Notes: generated by a model from the letters alone, not told the origin. DNA of 64,000 nucleotides from Levilactobacillus acidifarinae DSM 19394 = JCM 15949 (GCF_001434835.1 NZ_AZDV01000028.1:362363-426362), one strand, 5' to 3'. Positions 30,488-39,323 are shown, counted from the first letter of the stretch. Numbers and translations are program-made.

Positions 30488-31618
30488 CTATTTATTGACG
30501 GCTGAACGGCTTTTCGCCCAGCGCTGCATCATTTTTTCTTGCACCTTCGGTAACGGTAACGCCTTTACTTGCTCACGTGGCACCCACTCACCCGGAAAAT
30601 AGGTCAGGTCTAACGCGCTTGAAACTTCAGCGACCAAGAGTTTGACCTGCCACCGTTGATGCGTGTAGGTCTGACTGACGGCCTGGCCGCCCAGTGGCTG
30701 AAAGGTCACTGCTAGGTGGTAGTCTTGCGCCCACCGCTGCTCTATCGCCGTGATATCGGCCGCTAACGTGGTTGGTTCGGGGGCTTCATCCGGCTGTAAA
30801 TCGGCTTTAGTGACCAACGGATAGGTCCAATAACCGGTCAGCATTTGCTGACTCGTCCGCTGAACCACCAAGTCACCAGCCGGCGAGTGAACCAGTAAGC
30901 CATAATACGGAATCAATTTGGGCCGGGGTTTCTTGGTTTTTACCGGAAAATCTAGTACCCGATTATCACGATACGACGCGTCAAACCGCCGCACGGGTGA
31001 ATGAGCCGGATCGGAATTTTTGGCGGTCATGTAGCTCGATCCCAAGTCCATCACGGCCTGGTTGAAGTCCCCCGGCCGCTGAGGATCCACGATGGGGTGA
31101 ATCGCGTCAAAGAAGAGCTGGCGCGTCTTGGGCTGGGCAATGTCGGCGTCGATCAGTAATAGCCGCGCAAAGACCCGAAAGGCGTTGCCGTCGACGGCCG
31201 GCACCACCTCCTTAAAGGCGATACTGGCAATTGCGCAGGCCGTGTACGGCCCGATGCCGACTAAGTCCTGGAGGGCCACTGCGGTCCGGGGCCACTGGCC
31301 ATGATAATCGGTGACTAATTGCTGGGCCGCCCGTTGTAGGTTGCGGGCTCGTGAATAGTAGCCGAGCCCCTGCCAGGCCTTCAACAAATCCGGTTCGGCG
31401 GCGTGGGCCAACGCTTCAACCGTGGGAAAAGCCGCCATAAACCGTTGATAGTACGGAATCACCGTGTTGACCTGCGTTTGTTGGAGCATGATCTCACTGA
31501 CCCACACGTGATAGGGGTCCTGGTCATGCCGCCAGGGCAAATCGCGACCTTCCTGATCGTACCAAGCGAGTAACGTGCGCCGAAAGTCGGCAATCGTCGT
31601 GGTTGACCATTTTTCCAT
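30488..31618 (-). CDS. mutY: A/G-specific adenine glycosylase lacking the iron-sulfur cluster
   Basis: This excises adenine mispaired with 8-oxoguanine. The 376 residues include WVSEIMLQQTQV with catalytic E42, LGYYSRARNL, the helix-hairpin-helix LVGIGPYTACAIASIAF, and catalytic D143 (VPAVDGNAF). The C-terminal third is the NUDIX-like 8-oxoG recognition domain (YYGLLVHSPAGDLVVQRTSQQMLTGYWTYPLV). The four cysteines that normally bind a [4Fe-4S] cluster are all missing: the region 193-217 reads SSYMTAKNSDPAHSPVRRFDASYRD. Cluster-free MutY forms are known in some lactobacilli. The ATG at 31618 is seven bases after GGAGG; one two codons earlier is too close. It heads a three-gene operon. Confidence 0.92.
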   Translation of the reverse strand: MEKWSTTTIADFRRTLLAWYDQEGRDLPWRHDQDPYHVWVSEIMLQQTQVNTVIPYYQRFMAAFPTVEALAHAAEPDLLKAWQGLGYYSRARNLQRAAQQLVTDYHGQWPRTAVALQDLVGIGPYTACAIASIAFKEVVPAVDGNAFRVFARLLLIDADIAQPKTRQLFFDAIHPIVDPQRPGDFNQAVMDLGSSYMTAKNSDPAHSPVRRFDASYRDNRVLDFPVKTKKPRPKLIPYYGLLVHSPAGDLVVQRTSQQMLTGYWTYPLVTKADLQPDEAPEPTTLAADITAIEQRWAQDYHLAVTFQPLGGQAVSQTYTHQRWQVKLLVAEVSSALDLTYFPGEWVPREQVKALPLPKVQEKMMQRWAKSRSAVNK

Positions 31619-31779
31619 GAGCATCCCTCCAGAATGACGATTTAATACATCAATAATGCACTAATTAAATCAGCTAGACTAAAATTAGGCGCCCTCCAAT
31701 ACTCAGGGTGAACGGTTGACACGCCCCCAGACCGGACACTGATCAACTGAAGAGGCCAAGTTACTTTCCAAAATTACCT

Positions 31780-31950
31780 TCATGACCAGTGTAAGCTGAA
31801 GGGTTAGTCAGAAATGGGCTCAGGGGCGAAATTTGTGTTGGCCGGTGTTCTTTTACCGGCCTAGACAAGGGCCGGTTTTCAAGGCCTGATTTATGGAGTT
31901 GAAGCTGTGCCCACCCCGTTTCAGCCCGTTGCTGACTAGCCCGGCAGCGT
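31780..31950 (-). repeat. Dispersed multi-branched repeat, copy C
   Basis: This is in the same orientation as copy D: TTAGTCAGAAATGGGCTCAGGGGCGAAATTT, TTGGCCGGTGTTCTTTTACCGGCCTAGACAAGGGCCGG, GTTGAAGCTGTGCCCACCCCGTTTCAGCCCGTTGCTGACTAGCC. It occupies most of the 500-bp gap between mutY and the oppA-like gene. Confidence 0.8.
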
Positions 31951-32121
31951 TGGCTCACCCGGATTAGAGTCTTAGATCCTAACCTAGTGTATAATCATTT
32001 TCTTAATTCTAGCGAATTCCCCGGCCCATCACAAGTCACGGCCCTTAACTGGGACTTGACGCCACTATTTTGCTCCCCTATCATCAAACAGGAAGCTGTT
32101 TACATATCGGAGGGGTCAATA

Positions 32122-33777
32122 GTGAAACACTGGATTATCCCATTTTTAATTATCCTGGTCGGCGGGTTAGCCGGCTGTACGCAAAATACCACCGTCAATT
32201 CTACCAGTGACAGCAAAGGGGTCATGGCCCAGCGGCAAACCTTGGACCTGGCGACCGGGAACCCGCTGACCACCTTAGACACCGACAAAATGGATCAGTT
32301 TGGTCGCCTCAACAACACCATCGAAGGTCTATATCAAACGAACCGCGATGGTCAGGCCCAGTTAGCCCTGGCCCAACGCGTCAAGGTCAACGCCGCTAAA
32401 ACGACCTATACCTTCACTTTATGGAAGGATTCCTACTGGAGTAACGGTGACCTCATCACCGCTCAAAATTTCGTATACGCTTGGCGCCGGGCCCTCGATC
32501 CACGAACCAAGGCGCCCGACGCCGACCTATTCCGGGGGATTCAAAACGCCAAACAAATTCTGGCCGGGCAGCTTCCCGCCGACCAGTTGGGCGTCCAAGC
32601 CCAGGGCAAGTTTAAGCTCATCGTGCACCTTGACCACCCCATGGCCGAACTCCCCCAACGCTTGGCCTATCCCCTGTTCGGCCCGCAAAATCAACGGATT
32701 GCTAAAAAGTTTGGCAAAAAGTACGCCACCAAACCGGAATACCAGGTCTACGCGGGCCCCTTCATGGTCAGCAGTCACGGCGACACCCGCCAACACTGGC
32801 ACATGGTCCCCAACCCCCACTACTGGGACCGTAAGCACGTCTATCTGACCCGCATCAACGTCAACGTTTACCGGAGTCAGGCGAAGGCCTGGCACGACTA
32901 TCGAGCCGGCAAACTCGACGAGGTGCGTCTCCTCACGAAGAAGAGTGTCAAAGCTTACGAATACAAGAATTCCTACACCGCCCGGCCTTATTCACGCATG
33001 ATTCTCCTAAACTACCGGCGTAACGGCCCCAACGTTCACCACAATCAACTGTTAGCTCAAAGCCAGGCTCGTCTGGCCATCTCCCACGCCATCAACCGCA
33101 AAACGTTAGGACGTAACACCTATGGGAGTGCCTCGTTACCCGCCCAAGGCATCGTCCCCGCCGGCCTTAGCCGCGGCCTAAGGGGCACCGCCGACTTTGC
33201 GGCCAGCCAGCCTCACCAAAAAACACTAAAGTACCAGCCTAAGGTGGCCCAACGCGAGTGGCGCGCCGCTTTAAAACGAGCGGGCCTGACCCACGTCACC
33301 CTGACGTTAAGCTATCTGGACGCGACAAACAGTCAGTCCCTAGCCAAACAATTGATTAAGCAGTTGACCCAAACCCTGCCCGGCCTGACGATCAAACCCC
33401 AAGCCCGGGTCTGGCAACTTACAACCGACCGCTCGGCACCGTTAACGAGTGACCTCAACCTCACCACCCAACGAGCCCAGTACGCCGATCCGTTGTCAAT
33501 GCTGTCGCTGTACACCTCCACCAGTACGGCCAATACCGGTCACTGGCGTAACTTTACCTACGACGATTTAGTAGCTCAGGCCAGCACCGCGCCGGCGTTC
33601 AACACCCACCGGTGGAAGACCCTGCTCAAGGCCGATGGCATCTTGATGCAACAACAGGGCGTCACCCCATTGTTTCAACCCGCCAGCACGTACCTGATCA
33701 ATCCACACTTGAACGGCGTGCAGTTTAACACCGTGGGTACCCAGTCGAACTTCAAGGAAGCTTACTTCGTGAAATAA
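32122..33777 (+). CDS. Peptide-binding lipoprotein (OppA family), copy 1
   Basis: This extracytoplasmic solute-binding protein of 551 residues is lipid-anchored (signal ending LVGGLAGC, lipidated Cys at about residue 17). SBP_bac_5 features are DLATGNPLTTLDTDKMDQFGRLNNTIEGLYQ, YTFTLWKDSYWSNGDLITAQNFVYAWRRALDP, RLAISHAINRKTL and the C-terminal PLFQPASTYLINP. No ABC permease or ATPase is adjacent, so it must feed a transporter encoded elsewhere. The GTG start follows GGAGGGG. A TATAAT at 31990 with a weak -35 implies a leader of about 120 nt containing CAAGTC/GACTTG arms. It is related to copy 2 at 45195, with which it shares the whole domain plan. Confidence 0.85.
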   Translation: MKHWIIPFLIILVGGLAGCTQNTTVNSTSDSKGVMAQRQTLDLATGNPLTTLDTDKMDQFGRLNNTIEGLYQTNRDGQAQLALAQRVKVNAAKTTYTFTLWKDSYWSNGDLITAQNFVYAWRRALDPRTKAPDADLFRGIQNAKQILAGQLPADQLGVQAQGKFKLIVHLDHPMAELPQRLAYPLFGPQNQRIAKKFGKKYATKPEYQVYAGPFMVSSHGDTRQHWHMVPNPHYWDRKHVYLTRINVNVYRSQAKAWHDYRAGKLDEVRLLTKKSVKAYEYKNSYTARPYSRMILLNYRRNGPNVHHNQLLAQSQARLAISHAINRKTLGRNTYGSASLPAQGIVPAGLSRGLRGTADFAASQPHQKTLKYQPKVAQREWRAALKRAGLTHVTLTLSYLDATNSQSLAKQLIKQLTQTLPGLTIKPQARVWQLTTDRSAPLTSDLNLTTQRAQYADPLSMLSLYTSTSTANTGHWRNFTYDDLVAQASTAPAFNTHRWKTLLKADGILMQQQGVTPLFQPASTYLINPHLNGVQFNTVGTQSNFKEAYFVK

Positions 33778-33795
33778 TGTCACTAAACGATTGGC

Positions 33796-33857
33796 AAACC
33801 ATTTAAAACGCGTCCGTTCAGAAATTTAGACCTGAACGGACGCGTTTTAAATGGTTT
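33796..33857. terminator. Shared terminator with 26-bp perfect stem
   Basis: Arms of 26 bp, beginning AAACCATTTAAAACGCGTCC, pair perfectly around a 10-nt loop. The GC-rich core is flanked by A/T tracts on both sides, so it should stop transcripts of the oppA-like gene and the convergent lplA operon. Confidence 0.85.
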
Positions 33858-33861
33858 AACC

Positions 33862-34185
33862 TTATTTTGCCTGGGGTAACCGCTCCTGGGCAACCTTCAG
33901 CACCGCCTCATCAATGAATTCACTGGTCAAGCGTTGCATTGGCGTGTACCCGTGCCGTTCCTTGTAAGCGACCGGATAGGCGGCGACCACCGCCACCTTC
34001 AGATTGTTTTCGGTCAGAAAGATCTGTCCCGCACCCCGGTACTTGCCCTTACTGTGGCGCCCGGTGCGCCAAGAATGGAGTTTGAAATCGCCATCCGGCT
34101 CCCGTTTGATCTGGTAATGTCCCGAAGCATCGGTCTCTACCGGTACCCCCAGGTATTGATTCACCGCGTACTTTGCCTTCGCCAC
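33862..34185 (-). CDS. Uncharacterised protein in the lplA operon (107 aa)
   Basis: This is basic and soluble, with no signal or membrane segment: YAVNQYLGVPVETDASGHYQIKREPDGDFKLHSWRTGRHSKGKYRGAGQIFLTENNLKVAVVAAYPVAYKERHGY. I do not recognise the family. The GTG start follows AAGGGGG and lies two bases after the lplA stop, so it is translated from the same message. It may have an accessory role to lipoylation, but nothing in the sequence shows this. Confidence 0.65.
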   Translation of the reverse strand: MAKAKYAVNQYLGVPVETDASGHYQIKREPDGDFKLHSWRTGRHSKGKYRGAGQIFLTENNLKVAVVAAYPVAYKERHGYTPMQRLTSEFIDEAVLKVAQERLPQAK

Positions 34186-34187
34186 GT

Positions 34188-35222
34188 TTACGCCCCCTTC
34201 GTCAATGCGTCGATTAACGGCGCAACGGTTGCGGTTCCCAGCACCGCCGTTACGGCCGGCTGGGTCAACACGGGCGTTAACGCCGCGGCCGTCGTCGCAA
34301 CACCGACCAACTGCTCGGCGATCTGCGCCAGTTGTGGCGCACTAGCGACCGTCCCAAAGAGCGCGACCCGTCGCAGTTCTCCCCGCTGACTAGTGAAGTT
34401 GACGTGTAGGTCACCGGCGGGCACGGTCAATCGCTGGTACTGCCGAAAACCGGGATTGGCCCCGTAATTCCAGGCATCCGTGTGATACTTCTCGGCCAAG
34501 CGTTGGTCGATGACCGCCCAATCGTGGTCGGTCAGGTGGTAAGTGTCGATTTGGTCGACCCGTTCGACGTCAAAGACGTGGCAGAGTAAGGCCTCGCGGA
34601 AGGCTTGAATATCTAAGTCCTGGTATGCCGGTGCGAGGTATTGGCGCAGATTCGTAATGGGGACCCGGTTCGAGGCCACACCGCGGTGGGGCCGGTCGCC
34701 CGCCGGAATCAACGCCGCGTGGGCGGCATCGACGTTCAAATCATACATGATGGTCCCCCCGGCCGCGTAGCCGTCGCCGTTCTTAAACATGGTCATCCCC
34801 GAAAATTTCTTGCCGGCTACCGTCAACGCGCTCTTCTGACTGATGCCCAGCTCCGCCACACCCATGGCCTTTAGGGCCCGTAAAATCGGGTCGGCAAAGA
34901 CCGTGTAGTCGCCAAATTTCGACCCGTCTTGCGGATCGCCGTTAACGATATGCTCGAAAATCAGGTTGCGTTCGTCATGGTACACGGCTCCGCCTCCGGA
35001 CGTCCGCCGAACTAGTTGGACGTGATGCTCGGCGAGGTACCGAAAGTCGACCTCGGCCGTCACCGTCTGGTTAATGCCCACGATGACCGCCGGCTGGTTG
35101 ACGTACATCATGAGGCCGTGACCCGGCAACTTTAACTCGTTGACCAGGTAATTATCAATGGATTGATTCACGATTGCGTCGGTGACCACTTGCCCCCGAC
35201 GCGTCGTATCGATCAAAAACAT
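34188..35222 (-). CDS. lplA: Lipoate-protein ligase A
   Basis: This 344-residue enzyme activates lipoate with ATP and attaches it to lysines of acceptor proteins. The catalytic domain has MMYVNQPAVIVGINQTVTAEVDFRYLAEHHVQLVRRTSGGGAVYHDERNLIFEHI (with the RRTSGGGAVYHD lipoyl-AMP motif), the KKFSG motif with the active-site Lys (LTVAGKKFSGMTMF) and GTIMYDLNVD. Residues from about 250 on form the C-terminal accessory domain (NPGFRQYQRLTVPAGDLHVNFTSQRGEL). An Ala/Thr-rich tail follows. The ATG at 35222 is preceded by GGGAG. It diverges from a gene for a lipoyl acceptor (H-protein), a likely substrate. Confidence 0.92.
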   Translation of the reverse strand: MFLIDTTRRGQVVTDAIVNQSIDNYLVNELKLPGHGLMMYVNQPAVIVGINQTVTAEVDFRYLAEHHVQLVRRTSGGGAVYHDERNLIFEHIVNGDPQDGSKFGDYTVFADPILRALKAMGVAELGISQKSALTVAGKKFSGMTMFKNGDGYAAGGTIMYDLNVDAAHAALIPAGDRPHRGVASNRVPITNLRQYLAPAYQDLDIQAFREALLCHVFDVERVDQIDTYHLTDHDWAVIDQRLAEKYHTDAWNYGANPGFRQYQRLTVPAGDLHVNFTSQRGELRRVALFGTVASAPQLAQIAEQLVGVATTAAALTPVLTQPAVTAVLGTATVAPLIDALTKGA

Positions 35223-35332
35223 AGTTGGGTAGCTCCCTTCGTGCCTTTTCACTAGGCAACCAGCAAATTTAAGTTAAGTTTAGCATAAGCACCGACCCCC
35301 AACAACTCCCCAGGATAGCGGAACGTCGATGG

Positions 35333-35361
35333 TTGTCAGCGGTTCCATAAATCCGTATACT
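35333..35361 (+). promoter_or_regulatory. Promoter of gcvH
   Basis: TTGTCA, 17 bp, TATACT, 30 bp before the ATG. Confidence 0.75.
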
Positions 35362-35391
35362 AGAGTCAAATTCACAATTGAGAGGAAGTTT

Positions 35392-35778
35392 ATGATGACT
35401 AATTCAACCCCATCCTTCTGGCAACGCCTAAAAAATTGGTGGCACCACCGCCACATCCCCAGCACCCCACCTTTGACTGTCAAGGACGGTGTGTGGATCG
35501 AGCAACGGGGGCACGGTCACTATCGCCTAGGCTTGGCCAGCGACGCGCTCACCCAGATCGGTGAGATCAGCTTCGCCGACCTGCCCATCATGGTCGACGA
35601 CGACCTGCTAGCCAACGACGACATCTTAGAGGTCGAAAGTGATAAGGCGGTCGAAAATTTCAAGACACCTTACGCGGGTACCGTGACTCAGGTCAACGAA
35701 GCCTTGGTCGCCGATCCCAGTACCATCAGTCCTAAACGCCAAGCGGACAATTGGATTTTAGATTTACAGGTCGCCTGA
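35392..35778 (+). CDS. gcvH: Glycine cleavage H-protein-like lipoyl carrier
   Basis: This 128-residue protein carries a lipoyl domain in which K85 in LEVESDKAVENFKTPYAGTV is the lipoylation site. The surrounding YRLGLASDALTQIGEISFADLP is the H-protein fold. The N-terminal 25 residues (TNSTPSFWQRLKNWWHHRHIPSTPP) are an unusual basic, Trp/His-rich extension. No glycine cleavage P, T or L genes are in the window, so it may serve as a lipoate relay or storage protein for the divergent LplA. The ATG at 35392 follows GAGGAAG, with a second ATG next to it. Confidence 0.82.
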   Translation: MMTNSTPSFWQRLKNWWHHRHIPSTPPLTVKDGVWIEQRGHGHYRLGLASDALTQIGEISFADLPIMVDDDLLANDDILEVESDKAVENFKTPYAGTVTQVNEALVADPSTISPKRQADNWILDLQVA

Positions 35779-35911
35779 CCAAGCACCTCCTAATCTGGAT
35801 AAATTAGTTCCCATTTTTCTTAAAATGAACTATCATGAGAATTGAAGCCGGTGGTACCCATGCCAATCAACTGAGCTACACTGACCCAATTTTTAATTGG
35901 AGGTAATGGTT

Positions 35912-36127
35912 ATGGCTGTTGTATTTAAGACCGCTTTATTGGATGAAAAGATGGACGAAGTTTTTGACTGGTCCAAGGATTCAATTCCTGTTCGTGACGC
36001 CCTTTGGGATCACTTCATGGAAGCCAATGGTCACAACACCGATGAAACTGAAGCTTCGATGCAGAAGATCGATGCGAAGTCTGACGCTGACGTCAAGGCT
36101 TACGTTGAAGAAAATCTGAAGAAGTAA
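35912..36127 (+). CDS. Small acidic uncharacterised protein (71 aa)
   Basis: The protein is MAVVFKTALLDEKMDEVFDWSKDSIPVRDALWDHF then an acidic, Lys-rich helix (EASMQKIDAKSDADVKAYVEENLKK). It is soluble. Codon use is A/T-rich and biased (GAA, AAG, GCT), as in highly expressed genes. It has a strong TGGAGG site and a T-rich terminator. I do not recognise the family; abundance is inferred from codon bias. Confidence 0.75.
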   Translation: MAVVFKTALLDEKMDEVFDWSKDSIPVRDALWDHFMEANGHNTDETEASMQKIDAKSDADVKAYVEENLKK

Positions 36128-36140
36128 CCGGCTCACTTAA

Positions 36141-36177
36141 AAATAACGTCGTCCATTATGGTGGCGTTATTTTTTTT
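36141..36177 (+). terminator. Terminator of the 71-residue gene
   Basis: AAATAACG and CGTTATT arms followed by seven or more Ts. Confidence 0.85.
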
Positions 36178-36220
36178 GGCCTAAATTTAGCCGCATGCCC
36201 ACCAACCTACCTGGCCAATC

Positions 36221-36268
36221 AAAAACGGACGGTCCGGAATTCCCCAATTCCAGACCGTCCGTTATTTT
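36221..36268. terminator. Terminator of the PAP2 gene
   Basis: ACGGACGGTCCGGAATT and AATTCCAGACCGTCCGT arms (16 of 17 paired), with T-runs on both strands. Confidence 0.85.
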
Positions 36269-36281
36269 TATGCCGTCTTCT

Positions 36282-36974
36282 TTAGTGTCCCCAATTTATT
36301 TTTTCTCGTTGCTTACTCCGTTGACCATGCTTAGCCTGTGGGCGTTGCGGTAATCGTTTGACCAATACCGGCCACCAGACACGCCATTGATACCACCACC
36401 CCGTGGCCAGTAGCAGGCTAGCCAGCGTATCGCTGGGATAATGAGCCCGTAAAACCAACCGCGAGATTAAGATCAAGAGGACCCCCAAGCCCACTAATCC
36501 CTGTAAACTAAAGCGTAAGCGACCCGCCGGTAACCATTGAGCGATGAGTACCCCTAACGCCAACGCCAGTAACGTCGCACTAAACACGTGGCCACTGGGA
36601 AAGCTGTACCCGCTGTCGGCAATGACCGGCAAGACCGGTCGCGATCGAGCCACCAGCTGTTTAAAACACCAGGCAATGGCATCCCCACTGATCAATAACG
36701 TCCCCAGAAACGCGGCCCATTCACGGTGTCCCCGCCACCAATAACCGGCCGCCATGAGCAGGATTAAGCCACCAGTCACGACTGGACTCCCGATAAGCGT
36801 CATAGCGTGAAACCACCGAATCCCCCCCCGCGCTAAGTGCGCCGAGACGATGGCCAACCCCCGCTGATCCACGGCAGTTAGAAAGGCAAACCGAAATTTC
36901 GCCAGTAACGCTAAAATGCCAAAAAGCCCTAAACCACTCAGCGCAAAATATTCATTTTCTTGTCGTCGTGACAT
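36282..36974 (-). CDS. PAP2-family membrane phosphatase
   Basis: This 230-residue membrane protein of about six segments has the three phosphatase motifs: KQLVARSRP (KxxxxxxRP), FPSGHVFS (PSGH) and SRLVLRAHYPSD (SRxxxxxHxxxD). Relatives dephosphorylate undecaprenyl pyrophosphate or phosphatidylglycerol phosphate at the outer face of the membrane. Which substrate applies here is not readable. The ATG at 36974 lies eight bases after GGGGGAG. A basic tail (KRLPQRPQAKHGQRSKQREK) is cytosolic by the positive-inside rule. It is monocistronic. Confidence 0.88.
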   Translation of the reverse strand: MSRRQENEYFALSGLGLFGILALLAKFRFAFLTAVDQRGLAIVSAHLARGGIRWFHAMTLIGSPVVTGGLILLMAAGYWWRGHREWAAFLGTLLISGDAIAWCFKQLVARSRPVLPVIADSGYSFPSGHVFSATLLALALGVLIAQWLPAGRLRFSLQGLVGLGVLLILISRLVLRAHYPSDTLASLLLATGWWYQWRVWWPVLVKRLPQRPQAKHGQRSKQREKINWGH

Positions 36975-37145
36975 GTCTTCGTCTCCCCCTATCCGGCTAG
37001 CCAACTAATCAAGCTCGTGACAATTAAAATGCCTAACTGCAAACTCCCCATTGCACCCGTCTCTTTCCGCCTAAAAGCCTTCTATTTCAGAACACCTTCT
37101 ATGATAGTCAAGACTTGCCCTTTTAACTACTTATAGGAAAAGAGA

Positions 37146-38525
37146 TTAATCTGAGATTTTTTCAGAATTGGGCGCCGCAAAGGTTAATTCAAACCGGCTT
37201 CCCGTGGGCTGGTTATCTTGAATCGTCACCGTCACGTGGTTTAACGCCGCCAACTGCGCAACAATGGCTAACCCCAAGCCCGTGCCAGCCACCTTCTGAT
37301 CACGGGCGGACGCAGAACGGTAAAATCGGTCAAAAACTTTGGTTTTGTCCGCGGCCGCAATTCCCGACCCCAGGTCCTCTACGGCCACCGTCACGTGAGT
37401 CCCCACCGTTACCCGCACCGTAATGCGTTGATCAGCCGGGCTATACTTACCGGCATTGTCGAGCAGGGCACTCACCATCTGTTGAACGCTAGCGGCGTTC
37501 CCATTAACGACCGCCGTTGTGGGCCCCTGATAGGTAATGGATTGCGTAAAGACCGCCCGCTTTTCCACGAGCGTCTCGTGAATTAGGGGCACCACATCGA
37601 GCGTCGTCAATTTAAGCATCCCCCGATCGGCCCGCGATAACGTGAGCAGACTATTAACCAAACGTTGCATCTTCGCCGATTCGTCATCGATAAACCCCAG
37701 CGAACGGGGAATGATTTCGGGATGCGCGGCCCCCCGCCGTTGAACCAGCTGCACGTGGCCCCGAATCGCCGTGATCGGCGTGCGCAGTTCGTGAGCGGCG
37801 TTGGCAATAAATTCCCGTTCCTGTTGCGTATGCTGATTAATGGCTCCCAATAGCGCGTTAATACTTTGGGCCAACTGATGGACCTCTAAGGGCTGCTCCG
37901 GCACCGGTAACGCCACCTTGGTCTGCGGACTTTGCGCCTGTTGCCGTGCGGTATCACTCAGAGTCGCCAACGGTTTCGTGATGCTGCGGGCACTCACGCG
38001 GACGTAGGCCCACCCGATCAGTAAAATCAAAAGGGCCACCGCCGTCACCACCGCGGCCACCAACCACAATAGACTCGTAATTGGTTCTAGACTGACCCAG
38101 GTCTCGAACGAAACGTGAGCCCGCGATCCCGAACGATAATAGGTAATCCCGTACCCCGGCGTGTAGGTCAACGCCTCAAAGAAGGGAATATCATAATGTT
38201 TCGCTTTGATAAACGTGCGTGCGTTGGGCGAATAATAAGTTTTCGTCACTTTCCCTTCCAGATTAGCCAGCACGTAAGTTCGGCGGGTATCGATGGCACT
38301 ATTTTGTCGCCACAAGTGCCAGTCCCAAGCTTGCCAGTCGGGTTCCCAATCGTTCAGTGAGCGTTTGAGACTGGCAACCACGTGGTTCGAGATTCGCTCC
38401 TGCTGCTTGAGTAGCTGATAACCCACCGTTCCGACAACGCTTAGGCCCATTAGAAGAGTCAGCGCCACTAACATAATCAGGAACCGGCGTTGAATCTCTT
38501 GAGCGGTCGTTAAACGTTTCGTCAT
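37146..38525 (-). CDS. Sensor histidine kinase
   Basis: This 459-residue membrane kinase has a TM1 at about 14-36 (RFLIMLVALTLLMGLSVVGTVGYQL), an extracellular domain of about 110 residues, TM2 (LLWLVAAVVTAVALLILLIGWAYV), HAMP (ARSITKPLATLSDTARQQAQ), HisKA with the phosphorylated His in FIANAAHELRTPITAIRGH, and HATPase_c with N box LLDNAGKYS, G1 VEDLGSGIA and G2 GTGLGLAIVAQLA. It lies 10 bp after its response regulator gene. The sensor domain has no recognisable fold. The ArlS/CiaH-type layout hints at cell-envelope sensing, an inference only. Confidence 0.92.
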   Translation of the reverse strand: MTKRLTTAQEIQRRFLIMLVALTLLMGLSVVGTVGYQLLKQQERISNHVVASLKRSLNDWEPDWQAWDWHLWRQNSAIDTRRTYVLANLEGKVTKTYYSPNARTFIKAKHYDIPFFEALTYTPGYGITYYRSGSRAHVSFETWVSLEPITSLLWLVAAVVTAVALLILLIGWAYVRVSARSITKPLATLSDTARQQAQSPQTKVALPVPEQPLEVHQLAQSINALLGAINQHTQQEREFIANAAHELRTPITAIRGHVQLVQRRGAAHPEIIPRSLGFIDDESAKMQRLVNSLLTLSRADRGMLKLTTLDVVPLIHETLVEKRAVFTQSITYQGPTTAVVNGNAASVQQMVSALLDNAGKYSPADQRITVRVTVGTHVTVAVEDLGSGIAAADKTKVFDRFYRSASARDQKVAGTGLGLAIVAQLAALNHVTVTIQDNQPTGSRFELTFAAPNSEKISD

Positions 38526-38535
38526 GACAGCCCCC

Positions 38536-39225
38536 TTACCGGTAATCGGCCGACAAGACGTACCCCACGCCCCGAACCGTGTGAATCAGGTGGGGCGTAA
38601 TCAGATCCACCTTATGTCGCAGATAGCGAATGTAAACGTCAACGATGTTGGGTTGTCCGTCAAAGTCTACCCCCCACACGGCGTCTAACAACTCATCACG
38701 CGTTAGCGTCTGCCCGGCGTGTTGCATCAGGCACAGTAATAGTTCGTATTCGCGTTGGGTCAACTGAATAAGCCCATTTTGCCGTAGGACCTGTCGCGCC
38801 GTGGTGTCGAGGGTCAAATCGGCCACCTGTAATTGCTGGGCTCGCCGTTGATGGCCCTGTTGGTGGCGCAAAATGACCCGAATTCGAGCGAGTAACTCTT
38901 CAATATTAAACGGCTTGGTAATGTAATCGTCCGCCCCAGTATCCAACCCGGCCACCTTGTCACCGACGTAGTCTCTGGCCGTCATCATAATGACCGGCAA
39001 ATCATCGCGTTTTCGAATCCGGCGTAGGACCTCTAACCCATCCAGACCAGGTAACATCCAATCCAATAAAATCAAATCTAGCCGTCCCCGGTGACTCTCG
39101 TAGATTTCCAGTGCCGCCTGCCCGTCGGTGGCGTTGAGCACCGTATACCCCTCAAACTGTAATTCACTGGTTAAGTAGGTAATCACGGCTTCCTCATCCT
39201 CAACCACCAAAATAGTGTTTGCCAT
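38536..39225 (-). CDS. OmpR-family response regulator
   Basis: This 229-residue regulator has receiver acidic residues EDE at the N-terminus, the phosphorylated Asp in LILLDWMLPGLDGLEVLRRIR, T in PVIMMTARD, and K in DYITKPFNIEELLARI. The winged-helix DNA-binding domain is LTLDTTARQVLRQNGLIQLTQREYELLLCLMQHAGQTLTRDELLDAVWG..YIRYLRHKVD. The ATG at 39225 follows GGGGGAAACTACT; an ATG five codons earlier lacks a site. It is transcribed before the kinase. Targets are unknown. Confidence 0.92.
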   Translation of the reverse strand: MANTILVVEDEEAVITYLTSELQFEGYTVLNATDGQAALEIYESHRGRLDLILLDWMLPGLDGLEVLRRIRKRDDLPVIMMTARDYVGDKVAGLDTGADDYITKPFNIEELLARIRVILRHQQGHQRRAQQLQVADLTLDTTARQVLRQNGLIQLTQREYELLLCLMQHAGQTLTRDELLDAVWGVDFDGQPNIVDVYIRYLRHKVDLITPHLIHTVRGVGYVLSADYR

Positions 39226-39323
39226 AGTAGTTTCCCCCATATCTAATTTTTAAAGTTAATTATAAGGCGGATAACCGCGGGACACAAAACTTCTAACGGA
39301 ACTTAAAAAGTTTCCGGCAAGCT

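Noticed and set aside
31987-32121. N-terminal extension of the oppA copy 1 protein
   Set aside because: It would place 45 non-signal residues before a perfect lipoprotein signal; GGAGGGG before the GTG at 32122 marks the true start.
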